A stretch of DNA of 64,000 nt from JALYUM01 sp036688685 (GTDB lineage: Bacteria > Pseudomonadota > Gammaproteobacteria > Burkholderiales > Burkholderiaceae_D). A program made the translations under genes and the position numbers. Below, piece by piece: positions 16,028 to 24,936 of this stretch. A model generated the notes under the pieces. The model did no database searches and was not told where the DNA came from. It saw only the letters and a list, made by a program, of their open reading frames with translations. Each line of letters starts with the position of its first letter. The first letter of the stretch is position 1. The stretch lies in NCBI RefSeq assembly GCF_036688685.1, contig NZ_JAQQPS010000024.1, positions 1 to 64,000 on the forward strand, read 5' to 3'.

Positions 16028-16888
16028 ATGAAGTCGTTGAAACCTGGTTTGCTGTGCATGCTGGTCGCTTGCGGACGTCTCTGCGTTGCGCAGTCCGCCG
16101 CAATCCCTCCGCCAACAGACGCACCTATGCAAGTGGTGCATGTCGATGGCCTGCGCGATGTCGACGAGCATGCGTACCAGCGCCTGATCAAGGGCATGGA
16201 CGCGTTTGAAAAATACCATGCCCTCGCGCCCGCTGCGAGCCTGCGCTACCGTCTCTATCCGCGCTTGCCCGGTGTCAAGGCGGACGGCACCACGCTGACG
16301 ATTCAGGGTGACAAGGTCAAGCTGCCAGTCGCACTCGGGAGCGATTTGCGCTTCACCTTGCCGCGCGATGCGCAGGCGCTCGACGACAACGCCCAGGTCA
16401 GCACGAACCGCAAGGCGCGTAGTTTTGCCTGGCACCCGGACGTGCGCAGCCCGGGCCTGCCTGCCAATGCGCGCCGCCTGGGCGACTTGCGCCTGGAATG
16501 CGAAATCGACCGCGCCGCAAAGCTGTTCGTGGGCCTGAAGACGCCGCTGTATTACGTATTCGACGCTAGCGTCAATCTCTGCACCACCTTGCCCGGCGGC
16601 TTCTGGACCTACTATGGCGATCGCGCCGTGTTCAATGTGACCCTGGTGCACGGCAACCGTCGCGAAGCCCTGTTCTCCCGTCTTATGTACGGCAATCCCG
16701 CGAGGTTAATCCAGACGCACTATGATTTTTTCCCCGTGCTGACCGATCGAACCTATATGCTCAGGATCGCCGACAGCAGCTGGCCGGACGACACCCTCGT
16801 CGAACTTGACTACATGGATGATGCCGCTGTCGCCGATGCCTCGGCCACCCAGACCATGCAAGCGAGCCAACCCTCGGGGACACCGTGA
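16028..16888 (+). CDS. putative exported protein, cassette gene A copy 2
   Basis: 286 residues, paralogue of 14646-15506 with the same signal peptide plan (MKSLKPGLLCMLVACGRLC), the same two cysteines and the same C-terminus. Replacements cluster in the central beta region (YYVFDASVNLCTTLPGGFW against YYVVDAAVDICTTLPGGVW, and RLIQTHYDFFPV against KWIQTFYDFYPV), suggesting divergence at one surface. The start at 16028 has AAGGAT upstream as in copy 1. Its stop overlaps the second lipoprotein gene. The family is not recognised. Confidence 0.78.
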   Translation: MKSLKPGLLCMLVACGRLCVAQSAAIPPPTDAPMQVVHVDGLRDVDEHAYQRLIKGMDAFEKYHALAPAASLRYRLYPRLPGVKADGTTLTIQGDKVKLPVALGSDLRFTLPRDAQALDDNAQVSTNRKARSFAWHPDVRSPGLPANARRLGDLRLECEIDRAAKLFVGLKTPLYYVFDASVNLCTTLPGGFWTYYGDRAVFNVTLVHGNRREALFSRLMYGNPARLIQTHYDFFPVLTDRTYMLRIADSSWPDDTLVELDYMDDAAVADASATQTMQASQPSGTP

Positions 16889-17286
16889 TGACGCGTTCGA
16901 TGCGATTTCGCTGTCTTCGACTGGCCCTGGCCTGCAGTCTCATCGTCGGCATGGGCGCTTGCGCCTCGCTTGGCAGGGACGCAGCCAGGCCGCTCACGCA
17001 CGAGGGCGTGCGCCAGGTGTTGGCCATCGGCAGCAGTACCAAGGCCGATGTCAGCAAGCGCATGGACGAGGCCAACATCAATACCTTCGACACTGGCGAC
17101 GAGGTGTGGGCCTACGATTACAAGGCGGGCGTACCGCTATTCGTGGGATTTCTGCCGATGGCAGGTGCGATCGCCAGCGTGGTCGACGCAAGCACCCGCG
17201 GCCGCGAGCTGGCAATCCTGTTTGACAAGGACGGCATTGTCAGAAAATACCGGTTGCGCGAAGCGCCATCGCTGGCGCAACACTGA
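16888..17286 (+). CDS. BamE/SmpA-like lipoprotein, cassette gene B copy 2
   Basis: 132 residues, paralogue of 15506-15919. Lipobox at VGMGAC. The BamE-like core reads VRQVLAIGSSTKADVSKRMD, then VWAYDY; the hydrophobic patch is LFVGFLPMAGAIASVVDA. It is five residues shorter at the C-terminus (PSLAQH against PSQAERLLAPH). It ends 41 bases before the stop of the convergent hemolysin III gene. Confidence 0.78.
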   Translation: MTRSMRFRCLRLALACSLIVGMGACASLGRDAARPLTHEGVRQVLAIGSSTKADVSKRMDEANINTFDTGDEVWAYDYKAGVPLFVGFLPMAGAIASVVDASTRGRELAILFDKDGIVRKYRLREAPSLAQH

Positions 17287-17326
17287 AGGCAGGTGCAGCA
17301 TGGCAAGCTGGCGCCAGCGCGGCGCC

Positions 17327-17944
17327 TCACGCCACGTAAAACAGCACGGTAATATAGTGGCAGATACTGCCGCCCAGAACGAACAAATGCCAGATCCCGT
17401 GCCCATGGCGCACCTTGTGGTCGGTCGCATAAAACGCGATGCCCACCGTATAGAACAGGCCACCCGCCGCCAGCCAGGCGAAGCCGTGCCAGCCCAGTGC
17501 GGCAATCAGGGGCACGATGCCGACCACCGCCAGCCAGCCCATCAACACGTAGATGACCAGCGACAGGATGCGCGCGCCGCGGGCGTACCAGATCTCCTGC
17601 ACGATGCCGAACAGGGCCAGAGACCACACCACGCCGAACAGCGACCAGCCCCAGGCCCCGCGCAGCGTGACGAGCGTAAACGGCGTGTAGCTGCCGGCAA
17701 TGAGCAGGTAAATGGCGCAATGGTCCATCTTGCGCAGCACGTCCTTGGCCGTGCCGCGCACGCTGTGGTAGAGGCTCGATGTGGTGTACAGCGTCAGTAA
17801 CATGGCCGCGTAGATGCTGAAGCTGACTATTTTCCATGGGTCGCCAGCGCGCTCGGCCACGGCGATCAGCAGCACCCCGCTGACCGCGGCCAGGGCCGCG
17901 CCCACCAGATGGGTGATGCTGTTGAAACGCTCGCCGTAATACAT
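17327..17944 (-). CDS. hemolysin III (YqfA/PAQR) family membrane protein
   Basis: 205 residues with seven hydrophobic helices. Family marks are ERFNSITHLVGA at the start, SSLYHSV, KMDHCAIYLLIAGSYTPF, and the C-terminal HKVRHGHGIWHLFVLGGSICHY with the zinc-coordinating histidines of the PAQR-like fold. It is an inner-membrane protein; despite the name, most members are not proven toxins. The gene is convergent with the duplicated cassette. A 56-base relic of the same gene lies at the other side of the cassette (14476-14531). Confidence 0.92.
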   Translation of the reverse strand: MYYGERFNSITHLVGAALAAVSGVLLIAVAERAGDPWKIVSFSIYAAMLLTLYTTSSLYHSVRGTAKDVLRKMDHCAIYLLIAGSYTPFTLVTLRGAWGWSLFGVVWSLALFGIVQEIWYARGARILSLVIYVLMGWLAVVGIVPLIAALGWHGFAWLAAGGLFYTVGIAFYATDHKVRHGHGIWHLFVLGGSICHYITVLFYVA

Positions 17945-18022
17945 GTCGCACCGTTTCTCGAAAAATGCCTCCAGGTCAGGCGTATCCCGTCACGGTAACA
18001 GAATTGTCTGCGCGCGTGAGGA

Positions 18023-18613
18023 TCAGACCCGGTTGTTCGAACTGCGCACCCGCAGCGCGCCGGCCAGTGCGAAACCGGCCAACAAGAGCGCCAGCGAAGC
18101 CGGTTCCGGCACCTGCGCGGCGCTGTCGAAGGTGAGGTCGTCCATCACGTACGACGCTTGTGCGCTGCTCAATACAACCAGCGTGTCAATCGCGCTGTTC
18201 CAGCCGGCATCCAGGAACGCGGGTGCGCTTGACAGTTGCAGCATCGACGAGCTGGCGACCAGCTGGCCGGCCAAGTACAAGTCGAAGCGCACGCTGTTGT
18301 CGGCGTCGCCGGCGAACCAGGCGCCGTCGAACACGGTCGGCGCCAGGAAGCGGATGGTGCTGGCAATCGGCCCGCCGTCGATCCAGTCGGTGGTCACGCG
18401 GCCGGTGCCGGAATGGGCGGTGAACGGCGCCTGCTCGCTGGTGAAGACGGACAGGCCGGCACCGGACCAGTCCAGGCCACCGTAGTTGCCGGGCACAAGC
18501 GCGTAACTGTCGGGGCCGACGAGATCGTCGAAATGGAGGACGGTGGCCGAGGCGAAGGGTGCGCACAGAGCGAAGGCGAGGCTGGCGCCGACCTTGCGGA
18601 TAAGCGGATGCAT
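18023..18613 (-). CDS. PEP-CTERM sorting domain protein
   Basis: 196 residues. N-terminal signal peptide (VGASLAFALCAPFASA), a beta-rich secreted body and a C-terminal PEP-CTERM tail: VPEPASLALLLAGFA, then a short hydrophobic helix and an arginine-containing end (RVRSSNNRV). PEP-CTERM tails are processed by exosortase EpsH/XrtA during export, usually in exopolysaccharide-producing Gram-negative bacteria; no exosortase gene is in this window. The body (FDDLVGPDSYALVPGNYGGL, then DWIDGGP) is common among such proteins and has no enzymatic motif. It lies 22 bases downstream of the phospholipase C gene on the same strand and may be read through from it. Confidence 0.87.
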   Translation of the reverse strand: MHPLIRKVGASLAFALCAPFASATVLHFDDLVGPDSYALVPGNYGGLDWSGAGLSVFTSEQAPFTAHSGTGRVTTDWIDGGPIASTIRFLAPTVFDGAWFAGDADNSVRFDLYLAGQLVASSSMLQLSSAPAFLDAGWNSAIDTLVVLSSAQASYVMDDLTFDSAAQVPEPASLALLLAGFALAGALRVRSSNNRV

Positions 18614-18635
18614 AGGATTCCTTTTAGATGAATGA

Positions 18636-20879
18636 TCAGATCAGGCCCAGGGCCGGGTCGCTGATGGTGTGGCGCCCGGTTTCGACGCGGCCGGCGAAGC
18701 GGCGCAGGTAGTCGGGCTGGCTCGATACCGTGGCGCTCAAGTCGTACCAATAGGCATTGCCGGCCAGCGGGATGCGCACCGTCAGCTCACTGCGCGGCGC
18801 CAGCGTATGGAGCTGCTTGAGGGGCGCATAGGCGTTGGCCAGCAGGTTGAAGGTGCAGGGCGCCGCGCCCAGGTTCAGCAGGCGCAGCACCAGTTCACCG
18901 GTGCCGGCGTCGCAGCGCACGTGCACGTCCGGACGGGGCTGGCCGGCCGCGACCGCGCGCAGGGCACTGCCCGTGAAATGACGGTGGTAGCCGTTCGGCC
19001 CCAGCACCCACAGGTCGTACCCGCCGCCGACTGCCGGCGCCCAGCTGTCGACCAGCGATTTGCCCGCTTCGACGGTGTAGCGGCGTGGTACGGCGGCCAG
19101 GTCCTTGCGGTCGTACACGTGGAACACGGCGCCCTGGCGGCCGGTATTCGAGAAGGTCAGCGCCACCCGCACAGCAGCCATGGTGGCGCCGGGCTGGACG
19201 TCGCAGGTGGTTGCCAGTTCATACGGCAGAGCGCGCGACGGGCGCGTGCCGACCGCCTGCACGGGCAGTTGCGGCGTTGCGGGTGGCACAATTTGCGCCA
19301 GCGCTTGCTGTGCGGCGCGCAGCGCGTCGGCCTGGCTTTTGCTGGTGCGGCCGGCCAGCACCGGCAAGGCCTCGGTGTTCGGCGTGACGAAATTGAACGC
19401 GCTGGTCAGGTCGCCGCAGACGGCGCGCCGGAACGGGCTGATATTCGGTTCCCTGACACCGAAGCGCGCTTCCAGGAAGCGCAGCACCGAGGTGTGGTCG
19501 AACACCTGCGAGTTGACCCAGCCGCCGCGGCTCCACGGCGAAATCACAAACAGCGGCACGCGCGGGCCGGGCCCGTACACGCGCCCGTCCGCAGCCGGCT
19601 GGCGGGTGCTGCCCGCCGGGCGGCCGTGGGTGTAGTACTCGGCGCCCAGATCGGCCTGCGCCAGCGTGGTCTGGCCGGCGTAGCCGCCCTTGCCGTCGGG
19701 CGAAGGCGCGCTGGGCGAGGGTACGTGATCAAAGTAGCCGTCGTTTTCGTCGTAGTTGACGATCAGAACGGTCTTGCTCCAGACCTCGGGGTTGGCCGTC
19801 AGTGCATCGAGGATCTGCTGGACGAACCACGCGCCCTGCACCGGGCTGGACGGGTCGGGATGTTCGCAGTAGATCGACGGCGCGTTGATCCACGACACCT
19901 GCGCCAGCTTGCCCTCGCGGATGTCGCGCCTGAAGGCGTCCAGGTACTGTTCGGGCTGGGTGCCGGGCAGGGTGTTGGCGATGCCCTTGTAGAGCGGGTT
20001 GTTGGCGTTGTCGCTGGCCGCGTCATACGCGTGGTAGGGCACGGCCTGGCCGGTGCTGGTATAGGGCCGGCCGGGCGAACCGCCACTGGAGACGGGGTAG
20101 CCGGACGCGATATTCGCGCGCCGGAACTGGCGGAACGCGCCCAGCATGTTGTCGCCCCATTCGTCGGGCATGTTCTGGTAGCTGATCCAGCGCACGCCGG
20201 CCGCCTCGAGCCGCTCGGCATAGGTGGTCCAGGTGTAGCCGGTATTCACGCCAGCGGCGGTGCCGTCGATGGCGTCCCACTCGTTGGTGACGAAAGCGGT
20301 GCCTGTGGGCACCGCGCCGTTGGTGCCGGTCAGGAAGAACGAACGGTTGGCGTCGGTGCCGGTGTGCATCGCGCAGTGATACGCGTCGCACACCGTGAAG
20401 GCATTTGCCAGCGCGAAGTGAAACGGAATTTCGTTCTGCTTGAAGTAGCCCATCGAGATGCTGGTCTTGTAGCGCGGCCACTGGTGCATGCGGCCGTTGT
20501 CCCAGGCATTCTGGCTGTCGTTCCAGTCATGCGGCGTGCCGTTGGCGCGCTGCGCGTTGCCCACGCTGGCGTCGAGGTGGAAGGGCATCATCAGGTTCCC
20601 GTTGGCCATGCGCTGCTGCCAGACATTGCGCCCGTCCGGCAGCGGGATCGGGAAGCGGTCGCCGAAGCCGCGCACGCCGGGGAGGGTGCCGAAATAATGG
20701 TCGAACGCGCGGTTCTCCTGCATCAGGATGACCACATGTTCGACGTCCTTGATGGTGCCGGTCGCGTTGTTGGCCGGGATCGCCAGGGCGCGCTGTATGG
20801 ATGGCGGAAAGCTTGCAAACGTGGCGGCGGCGATGCCCGTACGGGCGCTGCTGCGCAGGAAACTGCGGCGTGAAGTCAT
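18636..20879 (-). CDS. phosphocholine-specific phospholipase C, Tat-exported
   Basis: 747 residues. N-terminal twin-arginine signal MTSRRSFLRSSARTGIAA. The catalytic domain opens with the phosphoesterase motif EHVVILMQENRAFDHYFGTL, followed by GVRGFGDR and, further on, FTVCDAYHCAMHTGTDANR, WSKTVLIVNYDENDGYFDHV and RVPLFVISPWSRGGWVNSQ, with HTSVLRFLEARFGV. Two C-terminal beta-sandwich repeats (about residues 490-745) follow, as in PlcH/PlcN. The enzyme hydrolyses phosphatidylcholine or sphingomyelin outside the cell or in the periplasm; Tat export suits a folded metalloenzyme. The start at 20879 was set by the Tat motif, since upstream codons in frame have no homology. Confidence 0.93.
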   Translation of the reverse strand: MTSRRSFLRSSARTGIAAATFASFPPSIQRALAIPANNATGTIKDVEHVVILMQENRAFDHYFGTLPGVRGFGDRFPIPLPDGRNVWQQRMANGNLMMPFHLDASVGNAQRANGTPHDWNDSQNAWDNGRMHQWPRYKTSISMGYFKQNEIPFHFALANAFTVCDAYHCAMHTGTDANRSFFLTGTNGAVPTGTAFVTNEWDAIDGTAAGVNTGYTWTTYAERLEAAGVRWISYQNMPDEWGDNMLGAFRQFRRANIASGYPVSSGGSPGRPYTSTGQAVPYHAYDAASDNANNPLYKGIANTLPGTQPEQYLDAFRRDIREGKLAQVSWINAPSIYCEHPDPSSPVQGAWFVQQILDALTANPEVWSKTVLIVNYDENDGYFDHVPSPSAPSPDGKGGYAGQTTLAQADLGAEYYTHGRPAGSTRQPAADGRVYGPGPRVPLFVISPWSRGGWVNSQVFDHTSVLRFLEARFGVREPNISPFRRAVCGDLTSAFNFVTPNTEALPVLAGRTSKSQADALRAAQQALAQIVPPATPQLPVQAVGTRPSRALPYELATTCDVQPGATMAAVRVALTFSNTGRQGAVFHVYDRKDLAAVPRRYTVEAGKSLVDSWAPAVGGGYDLWVLGPNGYHRHFTGSALRAVAAGQPRPDVHVRCDAGTGELVLRLLNLGAAPCTFNLLANAYAPLKQLHTLAPRSELTVRIPLAGNAYWYDLSATVSSQPDYLRRFAGRVETGRHTISDPALGLI

Positions 20880-21150
20880 GACGTTTTTCCGAAGACGTTG
20901 GGGGACGCGCACAGGCAACGCGCGTTGCTTGATGGTTGTCTTGCCGATACGACTGCTGACGTCGCCAATGTAAGGCGCGTGCATGACGGCAAGATGACAG
21001 AGGACCATGGACGACCTTGCCCACGCGTCTCTTTCCCGGTGGTGATTGCGGAACAAGCTGTTTTATAATTACAAGTTCGCAACTTTTTTCCATTCCTTCA
21101 CGAAGCCAGAGCTGGCTGTTGGCGCAGATAGACATCACCCTATGACACAC

Positions 21151-22242
21151 ATGAAAACAACGATGATTTTTCGCAAAGCTGCGCTTTTCAGCACGGTCGT
21201 ATCCCTGTTACTGGTCTGCACGGTTGTCCAGGCTGAAACAAGCACGGCACCGGCACTTGCACCGGATATCGCCAGGGATTTCGTTCGTGCCCACACGCTG
21301 CTCGATGTGGGCGGCGGCAGAAAGATGCATTTGTATTGCCGTGGCGAAGGGGCGCTAACGGTGATGTTTGACGCGGGTCTGAGCGATTGGTCCAGCATCT
21401 GGGCGCTGGTTCAGCCGCGCATTGCAAGCCGCACGCGCGCCTGCACTTATGACCGTGCCGGGATGGGGTATAGCGATCCGTCGAATCGACCAAGTACACC
21501 GTTCAACATCGTTGAAGATTTGCGTCATTTGATCAAAGCGGCAGGCATTCCGGGCCCGGTCTTCCTGGTAGGGCATTCGCTGGGTGGCTTCAATATGAAG
21601 CTGTTTGCCGCCAGCTATCCCGCCGAAGTGGCAGGCCTGGTCCTGGTTGACCCAACGGAAGAGTTGGAAGAGGCGCGGGCGCGCCAGCTGGTGACGGCGA
21701 AATTCGGCGCCGCAACATTTAAAAAAATGTATTCGGAAGAAAATGGCGTTTCAGCCTGGCTCGCGCATTTCCAGCAATGCACGGACGCGGCCAGAAAGCA
21801 GGATCTGGATCCGCTCTCGGATCTGTATAAACAGTGCACCGATCCTGTCCATCCGCCCCTGGGATCCCTGATCGCCCAACACCGCGCAACGGTACAGGTG
21901 CGCTATGCCTACCAGGCCGCCCAGGCTTCAGAAGCGCGCAATTGCGTGATCGCGCCCAACCCGGATCTCGATGCGCAATACGCCAGGATATTTGGCAAGA
22001 AAAACGCGCTTGGCAATCTACCGTTGATCGTGTTGAGTCACAGCATTAAGGACAAGACATCGCCCTTTCCGGACGAGGATCAGGTTGTCTTGCTGGCCTT
22101 GCATGAGCAGACCACGGCGTCGTCTACGCGCGGACGACATCGTGTGGTGCCGGACACGCGTCACAACATCGAAGTCGATGATCCCCAATCCATCGTGCTG
22201 GCAATTAATGATGTTCTGGACATGCTTGGCGTAGCGCCATAA
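21151..22242 (+). CDS. secreted alpha/beta hydrolase
   Basis: 363 residues from ATG 21151; ATG 21142 is an alternative. Signal peptide (ALFSTVVSLLLVCTVVQA). The fold shows the oxyanion region MFDAGLSDWSSIWALV, ACTYDRAGMGYSD, the nucleophile elbow VGHSLGGF (serine), an acidic residue in VLVDPTEE and a late histidine in VPDTRHNIEVDDP. Together these are a plausible Ser-Asp-His triad. Substrate specificity cannot be told. It is divergent from the phospholipase C gene across 271 bases; a TATAAT at 21064 could serve as -10, but no good -35 precedes it. Confidence 0.83.
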   Translation: MKTTMIFRKAALFSTVVSLLLVCTVVQAETSTAPALAPDIARDFVRAHTLLDVGGGRKMHLYCRGEGALTVMFDAGLSDWSSIWALVQPRIASRTRACTYDRAGMGYSDPSNRPSTPFNIVEDLRHLIKAAGIPGPVFLVGHSLGGFNMKLFAASYPAEVAGLVLVDPTEELEEARARQLVTAKFGAATFKKMYSEENGVSAWLAHFQQCTDAARKQDLDPLSDLYKQCTDPVHPPLGSLIAQHRATVQVRYAYQAAQASEARNCVIAPNPDLDAQYARIFGKKNALGNLPLIVLSHSIKDKTSPFPDEDQVVLLALHEQTTASSTRGRHRVVPDTRHNIEVDDPQSIVLAINDVLDMLGVAP

Positions 22243-22957
22243 CGTACAGAAATAGCACCGTAAGGTGCGTGCGCTGTGGATCAGACTGTATGAGACCTGG
22301 ATAGCGGTTGGTGACCGTCTGATTCCGGTCACGGCACCCCGGTCCATCGCATCCCGGTCGATTTCATTCGCCGACATCCCGATGCCACTGTCGGGATGCA
22401 ACACCAGGACGCACGAGAAGCCGGGATGCGAGCCGTCCTCTAAGATCACATGCGTCGCATGGCGATCCGTTCGCGTACCAGTGTTTCAAACGGCAGGCCT
22501 TGCACGGGTTCCAGGATCTAGCCGGCCAGATGCGCCGCGCCGCGTCGAAGCCGGCGCGCGTCGACGCGGCGACCAGCACGCGCAGCCGGTCGGGACACGA
22601 CACCGCGCTTGGAAAATCAGGCGCAGCCTCGGGGCTGTTCGGCAGCAAGCCGGAGACGTGGCCAGAGGGGGTGACAACAGCAAGGCGGTTGTCCGCCGAC
22701 GTGATCGGCGTGATGTTTGTATCGCATCCATTGAGCAGCCCTGCGTGACGTGGTGGTGGACTGGGCAATGTACCAAATTGACCATAACGAAAATCAATAT
22801 TGCGATCGTCGGCAGGCTGGTGTGCCAGACGGTCGCAAACCAGCATTGGATTCCCCCGCATGTTCTTGCAACATTGCAGCCATCGTCTGGTAACACCAGC
22901 GCTATCGATCAAGACGCGACTGACCTGGAGCCGCGATGGACTGCAGCTCAACGGGAG
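22243..22957. other. no gene supported; probably decayed sequence
   Basis: 715 bases after the hydrolase gene. Open frames on both strands exist but read as low-quality peptide (arginine- and proline-rich, no domain, no ribosome-binding site). On the minus strand near 22354-22392 the peptide DSGIGMSANEIDR recalls the G1 box of histidine kinases, but is too short to claim. It borders a truncated GAF gene, so the stretch is probably a remnant of a larger sensor gene. Confidence 0.4.
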
Positions 22958-23518
22958 CTAATCGGGTACCAGGAGATCAAAGACGTCTTGCCGGTTGGCA
23001 ACCAGGCGCAAGGTCGCCGCTTCGCATTCCACCAGTTCCATTTTTTGCCGCAGCAACGCCATGCCGTGTTCCAGTTCAATCACCCGTAAGCTTTCCAGGT
23101 CCATGCCGATCTGGTGCACACCAGTTGCCGGTAGCGTCACCTGGTCGGGGCGGTATGGTATGCCGTTATGGCGATTACCCAACAGCACCATGCCTTGCAC
23201 CCGGCCGCGCACCGTCATCGGGAAAGCCAGCTCGCACGGCAGAATTGCCCGCTCGGCGAGGTCGGCGACGCGATGGCTGTGGCGCAAATCGATCGCGACA
23301 TCGTGGTCGACGCCGACGCTGGCGGGCGCATCCGCCAGCGTGGAGTACGTCATTGCATAGTTGCCGCTGGCGTCGACTGCATAGATCGCCACGCCAATGG
23401 CACCAGAAAACGCCGTCACGGCCTGGACGAATTTTTCCTGCAAGGCTGCGGTTTCCGAGATATGGGCCGCAATGTCGAGAAACCGACGCAAGTTCTCCGC
23501 CGCCTGATAAGCGATCAT
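22958..23518 (-). pseudogene. GAF-domain fragment of a sensor protein (5'-truncated)
   Basis: 186 codons. The sequence begins abruptly inside a GAF-type domain (NLRRFLDIAAHISETAAL), continues through ELAFPMTVRGRVQGMVLLG and YRPDQVTL, then HQIGMDLESLRVIELEH, and ends shortly after a coiled helix. In related betaproteobacterial proteins this block follows an N-terminal membrane domain. Here a TAA stands in frame about 45 bases upstream and nothing homologous precedes it, so the 5' part is gone. No ribosome-binding site is clear at the ATG. A short free-standing GAF protein cannot be fully excluded. Confidence 0.6.
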
Positions 23519-23717
23519 GCAAGGGTGTACCTGCGTCGGCCGCCAGAATTATTTTTGCGTTTCCTGGCTGGCTGCAAAGCGACCGCGACGATCGTGATGT
23601 GCACACCGCGCAAGGCCAACGCCCGCGTCCCAAGCAGGCTCGGTTCCGTGTTGTTGCACCCGGAGGAGACTGGGTCGGCTTCAAGATCCGACAGATGCAA
23701 TGCCGCTCAGGAACCGT

Positions 23718-24194
23718 TCAAAGCCCGCTTGGAAAAGGCATGTGTGAGCGCCGTTCATTCACCCACGCCTCGGATGAGGACTTGATCTTCGGCAGCGCAG
23801 CGACGATGGCCGGATCCGTGCTAAGGCTCAATTTCGAGAGCTTGCCCCATGCCCGTAGCTGCGGCTCGTCGCCCACGAACACCAGTACGAATGGCGACTG
23901 GACGACGGTATCGATCACGTTCACGACGCATTCACCGGGCTTTCTGCAATAAGTACTGCTGGTGCTGCGCCCGGGTTCGGACAATTCGTAATGACGAAAC
24001 AAATAGCGGGTGCCTTGCACCTCCACATTTTCTGACCGCCACATCTTGCTGTCATCAAAAATCTTGTCAGTCGCGCTGACCGAGATCCCCTTTTCCAGTC
24101 GCGCAACCTGGACGCGGCCGATCGAGGTGCCGGCGGCGCAACCGGCGAGGCTGAGCGCCAGTGCAATCATGGCAAATGACGTGTTGTAGCGCAT
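23718..24194 (-). CDS. putative lipoprotein, unknown function
   Basis: 158 residues. Short signal peptide with a consensus lipobox LAGC (MRYNTSFAMIALALSLAGC), followed by AAG. The mature protein has a single further cysteine pair region (STYCRKPGEC) and a hydrophobic strand (VVQSPFVLVFVGDEP). The family is not recognised. It stands alone between decayed sequence and an intergenic gap. Boundaries are supported by the signal peptide. Confidence 0.7.
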   Translation of the reverse strand: MRYNTSFAMIALALSLAGCAAGTSIGRVQVARLEKGISVSATDKIFDDSKMWRSENVEVQGTRYLFRHYELSEPGRSTSSTYCRKPGECVVNVIDTVVQSPFVLVFVGDEPQLRAWGKLSKLSLSTDPAIVAALPKIKSSSEAWVNERRSHMPFPSGL

Positions 24195-24508
24195 GGGTGC
24201 TTGTCGATACCTTGGTGAGTTCAGCTCGCATCTGACCAGGACGGTCGCTCGACGGCGCTGCTTTTTGCCATTCGAAATTGATTGCCTGAGTGAATCTTTT
24301 TAGCAGGGTAGGGTGAAATCGTGCGGATAGCAAGCCGCCAGGACCGTCTGTTGGGAAAGTGGCACAGTGCGCAGCCAGGGGATGGCTGAGGATCGGTCCC
24401 TGTGGTGTCAGGCCTTTGTCAGCACCGCCCCGCCTGGCGATGCTGCGCAAGCGCCGTATCGGGAAATGGCTGCCGCATCACTCGAGAGCGGCAGACCATG
24501 CTTTGCGA
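24195..24508. other. intergenic stretch, no gene seen
   Basis: 314 bases between the lipoprotein start and the small membrane gene. Only short frames without signals; it probably holds the promoter of the lipoprotein gene, but no convincing -35/-10 pair was found. Confidence 0.4.
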
Positions 24509-24742
24509 TCATGAAGAGGACAAGTTCAATCCGGTCATCTTGACAACAACGAAGGTGAACAGCCCGATGGCCAGGGCCGCCAGCACGGCCACTGCAGCTA
24601 CCTTGGCGCCTGCGCGCAGCACGGCGCGCCGCCCGTTCAGTTTCTTGCCCTGGTCGTAGTGCCACTTGATGGCGAAGAACATGCCCGTGCCAAGCACAAG
24701 CGCCTTGAACGCCACGAAGATTACGGGGATCCATTCCATCAT
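24509..24742 (-). CDS. small two-helix membrane protein
   Basis: 77 residues from ATG 24742 (ATG 24739 also possible; GGA lies ten bases upstream). Two hydrophobic helices, MEWIPVIFVAFKALVLGTGM and VAAVAVLAALAIGLFTFVVV, are joined by a basic loop (HYDQGKKLNGRRAVLR), giving a hairpin with the loop in the cytoplasm by the positive-inside rule. The family is not recognised and there is no operon partner. Lysine/arginine placement and clean codon use make it a credible gene. Confidence 0.6.
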   Translation of the reverse strand: MMEWIPVIFVAFKALVLGTGMFFAIKWHYDQGKKLNGRRAVLRAGAKVAAVAVLAALAIGLFTFVVVKMTGLNLSSS

Positions 24743-24936
24743 TTTGCGTATTTCCAATCCATTACTTGAGACTACCCATCGTGAGGATCACTACCTCAAC
24801 ATGCTGCTTGAGCAGCTTCATTTTTGTTCTGACCATCGCCCTGCCATCTGTTTCAAGCTGTCACGCATGCTTGGCGCGTGTTGCTGCAGGTTCTGATGCA
24901 TACTACTTTAAAGCAATCTCCATACATTGAGACAAA

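Larger units (their letters stand above)
16010..17323 (+). repeat. tandem duplication, copy 2 of the two-gene cassette
   Basis: Second copy of the unit at 14628-15961, separated from it by about 48 bases. Many differences are single bases and frames are intact in both copies, so both appear to be under selection or recently made. Confidence 0.9.

Noticed and set aside
18669..20873. Plus-strand open frame opposite the phospholipase C gene
   Set aside because: The phospholipase C reading is strongly supported; the opposite frame has valine/arginine-rich mirror sequence only.
21064..21069. TATAAT upstream of the alpha/beta hydrolase gene
   Set aside because: No acceptable -35 at 16-18 bases, so it was not listed as a promoter.
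22354..22392. DSGIGMSANEIDR peptide on the minus strand as a histidine-kinase relic
   Set aside because: Only 13 residues in otherwise featureless sequence; suggestive of a lost kinase but too short to call.
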